Source: Pseudomonas putida W15Oct28
GTDB taxonomy: Bacteria > Pseudomonadota > Gammaproteobacteria > Pseudomonadales > Pseudomonadaceae
Length of the DNA: 64,000 nt
Direction of reading: 5' to 3'
Assembly (NCBI RefSeq): GCF_000708715.2
Contig: NZ_JENB01000023.1
Span: 36,290-100,289, forward strand
Position numbers and translations under genes: made by a program. Below are positions 45,215-52,449 of this stretch, piece by piece. The notes below the pieces were generated by a model that did not search any database, was not told the DNA's origin, and saw only the letters and a program-made list of their open reading frames with translations. The stretch's first letter is position 1. The number at the start of each line of letters is the position of its first letter.

Positions 45215-45242
45215 AGCCTGCCGCGTTGATACGCAGCAGGCT
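45215..45242 (-). terminator. Terminator of the aroKB-SPOR operon
   Basis: AGCCTGCCGCG (45215-45225) and CGCAGCAGGCT (45232-45242) form a stem with one bulge; on the minus strand it is followed by TTTTCTGTC. It lies about 60 bases past the end of the SPOR-domain gene and upstream of gltB. Confidence 0.8.
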
Positions 45243-45301
45243 ATTCGAAAGTCAGTAATCGCTCAGCAACTGGGCGGCGGGGTGATGCCGCCCGGAAGGT
45301 A

Positions 45302-46906
45302 TCAGCGGGCCGTGGCCAGCTCTTGTTGGACGCTGCCGACGGTACGTGGCCAAGGTTTACCAGCCTGGACCTTCTCTGGCAAGTTCTTGATTGCCGCAAC
45401 CGCTGCATCACGGTTGGCGAAGCTGCCGTAGGTGACTACGTACAGTGGCTTGCCCTGCAGGTTTTTCTTGAAGTAGCGATAGTCGCCACCCTGGCTCTTG
45501 ACGAACGCCTGGGCCGAAGCCTCGGAGCTGGTGCCCAGGATCTGCACCACGTAATTGCCCGGTTTCTGCCCGGCGTACCAGCCGCTGTTGCCGCTGCCAC
45601 TGGCGGCGGGTTTCTCGGCAGGCTTGGCGGCCGGCTTGGCCACGGCGACCTGGGTAGGCGCAGGAGCAGGCTTGGCAGGTGCAACCGGCTTCACAGGCTG
45701 AGTTGCGACAGGTTTTGGCGCAGGCGCAACCGGCTGTACTGGCGCAGTGGCCACAGGCTGTGCAGGCACAGGTGCCGGGCCAGCCGGCACACCTTGCGGC
45801 GGCGCGATGGTGGTCACGGTTGGCGGCGGGTTGCCAGGCTGCAGGGCAGTGTCACCCGCCGGGCTGCCTTCTTCACCCTCACCCATGCCCGCGGCCTGGG
45901 CCAGCGGTTCGCGCATCACCGGCTGCGACTGGCCAACCAGCGGCAGCGGCATCGGCTGGGAAGAGCCGGAGAACTCGATATTGGCCCCCTGCTTGCCGTC
46001 GCCAAGCGGCAACTGGGCCTGGGCGGCCGGCGCCTCAGCGGGTGGCTTGTCGCCTTTCTTGGGCATCAGCACCGCGGCCGCAACAGCGACCACGACCACA
46101 GCGGACAGCGCGAGCACATGTTTTTTAGGCATCTTGAACCCCATGGATGGTCGCTTGACCGTCGAGCGGCTGGCGATCATGGCTTCGATCAAAGTGTCAC
46201 GGGCGACCTGGTTGATGTTGCCAGGCCAGCCGTCGGAGTGTTCATGGATATCGACGATCTGTTCACGGCTGAACACCTCGATGCCCCGGCCAGCCCCTTC
46301 CAGGCGCTGCTCCAGGTACTCGCGGGTTTCTTCTTCACTGTAGGGGGCAAGCTCGATGATGTGGAAGCGTTCTTCCTCGACATTGAGCTCGTCCAGCCCG
46401 GCAATCAGTGAAGGCTCACCGAACAGGAACACGTGCGGGCGCCCTTCCGGTACCCCCGCCGCCAACTCCAGCAACGCTTGGAGTGCCGACTCGTCGAGTT
46501 GTTCCGCATCGTCCACCAGCAAATACACTTCCTGCCCGGTCAGTGCCAGCTGCACCACCTTGGACAGGATCGCCTGCACTTCGGGCTGGGCCACGCCCAG
46601 GTCCTGAGCGACCTGGGCAAGCATGCTGGAAGCATCGCTGGCACTGCGGGCAGACACCACCACACTCTGCACAGCCTGCTTGTTGGTGCTGGCCACCAGG
46701 GCCTGGCGCAGCAGCGACTTGCCGCTGCCCAGCGGGCCGCTGACCACCAGCATCAGCTGGCTGTAGCGTGCCAGGTGGTGCAGTTGGCCAAGCACGGGCT
46801 TGCGCTGGGCCGGGAAAAACTTGAAGCCGGGCACACGGGGCGCGAACGGATCGTGGCTCAACTGGTAATGGTCGAGAAAGGCCTCATCGGCATGCAAACT
46901 GGTCAT
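45302..46906 (-). CDS. DamX-like protein: ATPase domain plus SPOR domain
   Basis: A 534-residue protein. The N-terminal AAA/ExeA-like domain (about 1-255) has Walker A SGPLGSGKSLLRQ and Walker B EVYLLVDDAEQLDES; a single membrane helix VLALSAVVVVAVAAAVLM (about 266-283) follows, then a Pro/Ala-rich periplasmic linker (about 285-440, many PVxP repeats) and a C-terminal SPOR domain (NYVVQILGTSSEASAQAFV) that binds denuded septal glycan. As in E. coli, where damX follows aroKB, it is co-directional with aroB (15-bp gap). Role in cell division inferred from the family. Confidence 0.9.
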   Translation of the reverse strand: MTSLHADEAFLDHYQLSHDPFAPRVPGFKFFPAQRKPVLGQLHHLARYSQLMLVVSGPLGSGKSLLRQALVASTNKQAVQSVVVSARSASDASSMLAQVAQDLGVAQPEVQAILSKVVQLALTGQEVYLLVDDAEQLDESALQALLELAAGVPEGRPHVFLFGEPSLIAGLDELNVEEERFHIIELAPYSEEETREYLEQRLEGAGRGIEVFSREQIVDIHEHSDGWPGNINQVARDTLIEAMIASRSTVKRPSMGFKMPKKHVLALSAVVVVAVAAAVLMPKKGDKPPAEAPAAQAQLPLGDGKQGANIEFSGSSQPMPLPLVGQSQPVMREPLAQAAGMGEGEEGSPAGDTALQPGNPPPTVTTIAPPQGVPAGPAPVPAQPVATAPVQPVAPAPKPVATQPVKPVAPAKPAPAPTQVAVAKPAAKPAEKPAASGSGNSGWYAGQKPGNYVVQILGTSSEASAQAFVKSQGGDYRYFKKNLQGKPLYVVTYGSFANRDAAVAAIKNLPEKVQAGKPWPRTVGSVQQELATAR

Positions 46907-46921
46907 TGCGCTGTCACAACC

Positions 46922-48019
46922 TCAAAGCTGGGCCACGATCGCGCGGTAATCCGCCGACAGCGTGGCCTGAAGAATCTCTTTCGGATAGTCGTCGGTCACG
47001 ACGGCCTCGCCCATCTGGCGCAACAGCACCAGACGCAGGCGCCCGTCGATCACTTTCTTGTCGACCGCCATGTGCTCCATGAAATGCGCCGGGGTCATTT
47101 CCTGTGGTGGCACCACCGGCAAACCTGCGTCCTGCAACAGGCTGATTCCGCGATCGCGCTCGGCCTGGTCAATCCAGCCAAGGCGCATGGACATTTCCAG
47201 GGCCATCACCGTGCCCGCTGCAACGGCTTCGCCGTGCAGCCACACGCCATAGCCCATGTGGGTTTCGATGGCATGCCCGAAGGTATGCCCCAGGTTCAGC
47301 GTGGCCCGTACGCCGGACTCGCGCTCGTCGGCACCCACGACTGCGGCCTTGGCCGCGCAGGAGCGGCGGATGGCCTCGGTCAAGGCTGCCGAATCGAGGG
47401 TGCGCAAGGCCTGCATGTTGTCTTCGAGCCAGCCGAGAAACGGCTTGTCGCAAATCAGGCCGTACTTGATCACTTCGGCCAGGCCAGCAGACAGTTCGCG
47501 CGCCGGCAGGGTCTTGAGGCTGGTGGTATCGATCAGCACCGCATTGGGCTGATAGAAGGCACCGACCATGTTCTTGCCCAGCGGGTGGTTGATACCGGTC
47601 TTGCCGCCTACCGAGGAGTCGACCTGGGAAAGCAGGGTGGTCGGCACCTGGATGAAGTCCACACCGCGCTGGTAGCAGGCGGCTGCGAAGCCGGCCATGT
47701 CACCGATCACGCCGCCGCCCAGGGCAACCACGGTTGTGCGACGATCATGGCGGGCTTTCAGCAGGCCATCGAAGATCAGCTGCAGGGTTTCCCAGTTCTT
47801 GTGGGCTTCGCCATCGGGCAATACCACCGACAGCACCGAGTAGGCACCCAGGGTCTTGCTCAGGCGTTCGAGATACAGGGGCGCGACGGTCTCGTTGGAA
47901 ACGATGGCGACCTGCCGGCCGGCAATGTGCGGCGCCAGCAGCTCGGGCTGGTCCAGCAGGCCTTCGCCAATGTAGATCGGGTAGCTGCGCTCGCCCAGGT
48001 CGACCTTAAGTGTCTGCAT
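46922..48019 (-). CDS. aroB: 3-Dehydroquinate synthase
   Basis: A 365-residue NAD- and Zn/Co-dependent enzyme of the shikimate pathway, cyclising DAHP to dehydroquinate. NAD site GGGVIGDMAGFAAACYQRGV (about 100-119); the catalytic IQVPTTLLSQVDSSVGGKTG and metal-ligand NLGHTFGHAIE follow. The start at 48019 (MQTLKVDLGERS) was chosen; an ATG four codons earlier is an alternative. Last but one in the pilMNOPQ-aroKB-damX-type run. Confidence 0.97.
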   Translation of the reverse strand: MQTLKVDLGERSYPIYIGEGLLDQPELLAPHIAGRQVAIVSNETVAPLYLERLSKTLGAYSVLSVVLPDGEAHKNWETLQLIFDGLLKARHDRRTTVVALGGGVIGDMAGFAAACYQRGVDFIQVPTTLLSQVDSSVGGKTGINHPLGKNMVGAFYQPNAVLIDTTSLKTLPARELSAGLAEVIKYGLICDKPFLGWLEDNMQALRTLDSAALTEAIRRSCAAKAAVVGADERESGVRATLNLGHTFGHAIETHMGYGVWLHGEAVAAGTVMALEMSMRLGWIDQAERDRGISLLQDAGLPVVPPQEMTPAHFMEHMAVDKKVIDGRLRLVLLRQMGEAVVTDDYPKEILQATLSADYRAIVAQL

Positions 48020-48116
48020 GTATCCCCACAATGTACTTGGGCGCGGCGCCGCTCGGGCAACCCACGCGCTAACGTTGAACCTCGCCTCGGCGCTGGTGGC
48101 CGAGAATAGTCCCGGG

Positions 48117-48635
48117 TTAACGGGGCGGCAACTGCTGCAAGCGTTCGAGAATATCGATCACCACCATGCGCGGCGGCCGCTCGTCGGTTTCCACCACCAC
48201 GTCGGCGATCTCGCGGTAGAGCGGGTCGCGGGCTTCCAGCAGGGCGCGCAGGGTTGCCTCGGGGTTGGCGGTACGCAGCAGCGGGCGATTGCGATCACGC
48301 GCGGTACGGCCAACCTGCTGTTCCACCGAAGCGTGCAGGTAGATGACCCGGCCGCCCCGGCGCAATGCCTGGCGGTTGGCTTCGCGCATCACCGCGCCAC
48401 CGCCGGTCGCCAGGACCACGCCGTCGAGTTGGCACAGTTCGGCGATCATCGCCTGCTCGCGCTCACGGAAACCCGGCTCGCCTTCCTTGTCGAAAATCCA
48501 CGGGATGTTGGCGCCGCATCGCAGTTCGATTTCCTTGTCGGAATCCTTGAACAGCAGGCGCAGCTCTTTGGCCAATAGGCGTCCGATGGTGCTTTTACCA
48601 GCGCCCATGGGCCCCACAAGTATCAAATTTCGCAC
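48117..48635 (-). CDS. aroK: Shikimate kinase
   Basis: A 172-residue P-loop enzyme phosphorylating shikimate. Walker A LVGPMGAGKSTIGR (residues 6-19), shikimate-binding DSDKEIE and FREREQAMI, TGGGAVMR, and the flexible-lid arginines in DRNRPLL. Normal length. It lies four bases after pilQ and 97 bp before aroB on the same strand. Confidence 0.97.
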   Translation of the reverse strand: MRNLILVGPMGAGKSTIGRLLAKELRLLFKDSDKEIELRCGANIPWIFDKEGEPGFREREQAMIAELCQLDGVVLATGGGAVMREANRQALRRGGRVIYLHASVEQQVGRTARDRNRPLLRTANPEATLRALLEARDPLYREIADVVVETDERPPRMVVIDILERLQQLPPR

Positions 48636-48639
48636 AGAA

Positions 48640-49908
48640 TCAACGACTCACAGCAATCGCCTGGTCACTCATGATACGCGGAGTCAGGAAGACCAGCAGC
48701 TCGGATTTTTTCTCTTGTAATGCATCGCGTCGAAACAGCCGCCCAACATACGGCAGATCGCCTAAAAATGGCACCTTGTCGACCACATTGTTTTGCGAAG
48801 TCGAGTACACGCCACCGATCACGATCGTTTCGCCGTCCGCCACGCGAACCTTGGCATTGACCTCGTTCTTGCGGATTGGCGGTACGTTGTTCAAGGCATT
48901 GACGTAATCCGGCTCGTCCTTGGTCACCCTGACCGCCATGATCACCTTGTTGTCCGGTGTAATCTGCGGGGTCACCTCCAGCGAAAGCGAGGCCTCGCGG
49001 AAGGCAACCGAGGTGGCGCCGCTCTGGCTGGTTTCCTGGTAGGGCACCTCGGTACCCTTGAGAATCCTGGCCGTTTCCTTGTCGGCCGTGACCACCTTGG
49101 GCTGCGAGATGATCTCGCCGTTGCCGCTTTTTTCCATGGCACTGAGCTCCAGGTCGAGCAGCACGTCGCCGCGCAGCAAGCCCAGGCCGACACTGCTGCC
49201 CGCCCGCTCCACGCCGAAGTCGATGAACAGCTCCTTGCCCGGCCGCAGGTTTTCCCCGTACAGCGGCCCGCCCCAGCGCACCCCCAGGCTTTTCTCGTAG
49301 TCGACGTTGGCCTCGACGATACGCGCCTCGATCGCTACCTGGCGCAACGGCACATCCAGCTGCGCAACCAGCTGCCGCAATTCGGCCAGGCGATCGGCGG
49401 GCTGGTGCGCCACCAGGGTATTGGTGCGCTCATCTACACCCAGGCTGCCACGAACAGCGAGCGTGCTGTCATCCGCCAGGCTGGTCAGCAACAGCTCAAC
49501 CAGCCCGGCGGCGCTGGCATGGTGGATGGGTATCAATTCACGGCGTAACGGCTGCAGCTGCGCATCCGGCAACAGGCCCACATGGGCATCGAACGGCTGC
49601 GAGGCAAACGCTGGTGCAGGCGCCACCAGCAGCACATTGCCCTCCTGTTGCCGGGCCAGGCCCTTGCTGCGCAGCACCAGGTCAAGGGCCTGGTCCCAAG
49701 GCACGTCTTGCAAACGCAAGGTCACGTTGCCCTGCACGTCATCGCTGGCAACCAGGTTGACGCCCGCATAGTCGGCCAGCACCTGCAGCACCGAGCGCAC
49801 CTCCACATCCTGGAAATTCAACGACAGGGGTTCACCCTGGTAAGGCGTCGCCGACACCAGCGGGATCGGCAGCAGGGCTGCCAATATCCATTTCATCACG
49901 TTCTTCAT
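48640..49908 (-). CDS. pilQ: Short PilQ-type secretin
   Basis: A 422-residue outer-membrane secretin. A signal peptide-like N-terminus (MKWILAALLPIPLVSATP), an STN domain (VRSVLQVLADYAGVNLVASD), a secretin N1/NolW region (IPIHHASAAGLVELLL) and the secretin core with VPYQETSQSGATSVAFREA and LEVTPQITPDNKVIM. Family members are usually 600-750 residues; the N-terminal AMIN domains that anchor PilQ to peptidoglycan are absent. The reading frame overlaps the end of the PilO-PilP gene by 77 bases; a start four codons later would still overlap. Confidence 0.9.
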   Translation of the reverse strand: MKNVMKWILAALLPIPLVSATPYQGEPLSLNFQDVEVRSVLQVLADYAGVNLVASDDVQGNVTLRLQDVPWDQALDLVLRSKGLARQQEGNVLLVAPAPAFASQPFDAHVGLLPDAQLQPLRRELIPIHHASAAGLVELLLTSLADDSTLAVRGSLGVDERTNTLVAHQPADRLAELRQLVAQLDVPLRQVAIEARIVEANVDYEKSLGVRWGGPLYGENLRPGKELFIDFGVERAGSSVGLGLLRGDVLLDLELSAMEKSGNGEIISQPKVVTADKETARILKGTEVPYQETSQSGATSVAFREASLSLEVTPQITPDNKVIMAVRVTKDEPDYVNALNNVPPIRKNEVNAKVRVADGETIVIGGVYSTSQNNVVDKVPFLGDLPYVGRLFRRDALQEKKSELLVFLTPRIMSDQAIAVSR

Positions 49909-50848
49909 TCGGGTTCGGGGCCTCCTTGCCCACGCGCTTTGCAAGGGTGATGAACGCCGTGCGCTCGTGCCACACCCCCGCCATGAATAGCTGTTCGCGT
50001 ACTTCGACCTGGCCTTGATCGACCCGCGCCACCACACCGTGGTTACGCCCCAAGCGCTCACCTGCCCGCACGCGGTAGAGCCTGCCAGCCGCCATCAGCA
50101 GCGCCTCGTGCGCCACCCCTCGCGACAGGCTGCCGACCATTTCCAGCTGTGCCAGCGGCACGCTGGCCAGCCCGGAGCCAGCCATTCGTGCAGCCCCTGC
50201 CGCGAAGGGGTCGACCACAGGCACTGGCGTTGCGGCCTTGGCCGGCATATGCGCAAGCACGTCAGGTGCCGGTACGGGCGCGGTGGCCTGGAAGGCATCA
50301 ACCCGCAGTTGCAGACGCAATAGCCCGGGCTGACCCTCAATTGCGGCCAGGTTCATGTCACCGCTGCGCAGCAGGCGCGCCTGGCCCAGCCAGTCGCCCA
50401 GCCACTGACGCAAGTCCAGGTAACGCCCCACCACCTGCACTTCCAGCGGTACTTTCCGATAGCCTGCCTGTTGCTCGGGTTCTTGTACGTCGAACCGCTC
50501 GACCAGCAAGCCGTGCGCATGCCCCGAAGCCGCCAGGCGTTCAAGCAGGTCGCTCATGCCCTCCCCGGCGGCCAAGTGCCAGTGAGCCTCCAGCAACCGC
50601 CGCTCGGCAAAAACCAGAGACGCCTGCAGTCGCTCCAGCTCGACCAGCTGCGCCGCACTGGCTGCCTGCTGCCCGTTCAATGTGGCGTGCCTGGCCGCCT
50701 CCTGCGCCTGCTGTTGTAGCCCTGCTGGCAGGCGAAGCGCGCAACCCAGGCCGAACACCAGCACAGCGACCAGCACTGGCGCGATACGCCTGATACTTCT
50801 GGAACGCTCGACTAGCGCCAGCCAGGCGAAGATCGGCGCTGCATTCAC
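49832..50848 (-). CDS. PilO-PilP fusion protein
   Basis: A 338-residue protein joining two normally separate inner-membrane platform proteins. Residues about 1-185 are PilO-like: one membrane helix (APVLVAVLVFGLGCALRL), coiled coil and a ferredoxin-like domain with GYRKVPLEVQVVGRYLDLRQ. Residues about 225-315 are PilP-like: PLAQLEMVGSLSRGVAHEAL and LYRVRAGERLGRNHGVVARV, the beta-domain that contacts PilQ. No stop or frameshift is seen between them and the PilP lipoprotein signal is absent. It overlaps pilN by 4 and pilQ by 77 bases. Confidence 0.82.
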   Translation of the reverse strand: MNAAPIFAWLALVERSRSIRRIAPVLVAVLVFGLGCALRLPAGLQQQAQEAARHATLNGQQAASAAQLVELERLQASLVFAERRLLEAHWHLAAGEGMSDLLERLAASGHAHGLLVERFDVQEPEQQAGYRKVPLEVQVVGRYLDLRQWLGDWLGQARLLRSGDMNLAAIEGQPGLLRLQLRVDAFQATAPVPAPDVLAHMPAKAATPVPVVDPFAAGAARMAGSGLASVPLAQLEMVGSLSRGVAHEALLMAAGRLYRVRAGERLGRNHGVVARVDQGQVEVREQLFMAGVWHERTAFITLAKRVGKEAPNPNEERDEMDIGSPAADPAGVGDALPG

Positions 50849-51381
50849 GACCAGAACGCCGGAACGCGCGCAACCAGCAGAAATTCATCGCCACCCGGCA
50901 TGCTCCTGACGCGCTTGAGCGCCAGATCGAGCAGAACACCTGACCGATCCAGATCGCGCATGAACTGTGCAACCAGGGCGCCGGACGTAGCCAGCCCGGT
51001 CACCTGCAGATGGCCGTTTTCCAAGCTGAGGTCGAGTAGCTGGACCCCAACCGGCAGCGCCCCTTCGAGGTCAGCGAACACATCGCCCAGAACACCCTGC
51101 TGGGCATGCAAACCCTCCAGCGCTGCCGAACGGGCGATGAGTGCGTCATGCTGTGCACGCACATCAGCCAGCGGTTGCAGTTGCTGGTCCAGCACCTCAA
51201 GGGCGGCCTGGTGCTGGGCATTGGCCAGCGCCTGCTGCTGCCCGCGTTGCCGGGCCAACTGGTCAACCAGCGTCACGGCGCACAGTGCCAGAAGTGCGCC
51301 GGCAACCAGCAGGTTGCGAAAGCGCCGAAGCGCCGCCTCGCGCTGCCGTTCACGCCAGGGCAACAGGTTAAGCCGCATCAT
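50845..51381 (-). CDS. pilN: PilN-type type IV pilus assembly protein
   Basis: A 178-residue bitopic inner-membrane protein. The conserved N-terminal cytoplasmic motif RLNLLPWRERQ (which binds PilM) is followed by a membrane helix (LLVAGALLALCAVTLV) and a periplasmic ferredoxin-like domain with coiled coil. The start was set at the first ATG of ATG-ATG at 51381, whose bases overlap the pilM stop (ATGA). It pairs with the PilO part of the next protein. Confidence 0.9.
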   Translation of the reverse strand: MMRLNLLPWRERQREAALRRFRNLLVAGALLALCAVTLVDQLARQRGQQQALANAQHQAALEVLDQQLQPLADVRAQHDALIARSAALEGLHAQQGVLGDVFADLEGALPVGVQLLDLSLENGHLQVTGLATSGALVAQFMRDLDRSGVLLDLALKRVRSMPGGDEFLLVARVPAFWS

Positions 51382-52259
51382 GGGCGCAACCCTCCAAGTG
51401 CCAGGGCGCACGCCAGGAGCATCGTGCCATCAATGTGTTCCAGGCCCTTCAGGCCAGGTAAATGCCTGCACGGCGTAGTCAGCTGGCGGCCAAGGTTTTG
51501 CAACCAGTCCGGGTCCACCAATGAACTGCTGGTAATCCACAGGCCCTTAGGCAAATGCTCATCGGCAAGCAGCGCGTGCAGTTGCTCCGAAAACTGCCCC
51601 ATGTTGTTCAGCCCCTGCGCTTGCAGTTCACGACGCTGGTAAGGTCGACCAGGCTGCCAGTCATAAAGCACTGCGCTGTGCGCTTCGATCCGCAGCAATG
51701 CCGAACCTTCGAGGCAGCCCTGAGGCAACATGCGGCACAAGGCAATGTTGTCGACCTCGATGGCCTCCAGTTGCAACCCGGCCTCCTCGACAATGGCATC
51801 AAGCGACGCCAACGCACTTTGCCGACACGCGGCCACCATCACCTCGGCGCACCCCGGTTGCGTGGGGGACGCCCCCAAGACTTGAAAATCCAGGGCCAGG
51901 TCCTCCAACGGAAAAGGAAACAGCCGCTCGGCATCAGCCAGCAATTGCGTCTCAAGTTCTGCCCCGGCCTGCTCCACCGGCAAATGACACCGCTTGCAAA
52001 TCACCTGGTTGGCCGGCAACGCCAACGCTACCCGACGCTGCCGGAGGCCGCTGCGCAGGTAGGCACCGCGCAGGGCTGCCACCACGGCAGCGGGCTCCGC
52101 GACCCAATCCTTGCCTAGGGGTAATTCGAACGGCTCTTGCGCCCATGCAAGCACCCGGCAGCGCCGATTGCGCCGTTGAAGTTGCACAACACGAACAGCG
52201 TCAGGGGCAATTTCCACCCCCACGAGTGAACTGGCATCCTTGCCGAAGCGTCCTAACAT
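51378..52259 (-). CDS. pilM: PilM-type actin-like ATPase, short form
   Basis: A 293-residue cytoplasmic actin-fold protein that binds the PilN tail. It begins MLGRFGKDASSLVGVEIAPD, with the phosphate-binding VGVEIAPDAVRVVQL motif, and has QLLADAERLFPFPLEDLALDF and IEVDNIALCRMLPQ. Typical PilM is about 350 residues, so the fold is compact. First gene of the minus-strand pilMN(OP)Q-aroKB-damX run and divergent from mrcA. Confidence 0.87.
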   Translation of the reverse strand: MLGRFGKDASSLVGVEIAPDAVRVVQLQRRNRRCRVLAWAQEPFELPLGKDWVAEPAAVVAALRGAYLRSGLRQRRVALALPANQVICKRCHLPVEQAGAELETQLLADAERLFPFPLEDLALDFQVLGASPTQPGCAEVMVAACRQSALASLDAIVEEAGLQLEAIEVDNIALCRMLPQGCLEGSALLRIEAHSAVLYDWQPGRPYQRRELQAQGLNNMGQFSEQLHALLADEHLPKGLWITSSSLVDPDWLQNLGRQLTTPCRHLPGLKGLEHIDGTMLLACALALGGLRP

Positions 52260-52449
52260 GCGGCTTCCTTGCTGCCTGCTGCAGCGGTCGGTCGCAACCC
52301 CGCGTCAACACTAGGCCCGGCCTGCCCATCGAGGCGACGGGCAGCCTGGCCGGTAACCCGGAGAGGCGAAAAAATGCTTATAATGCCCAGCGCTTTCTGG
52401 TCCGCCGGGCCTGCGTGCAACCCACTCTCAACCTGGACACCGAAAAGCC

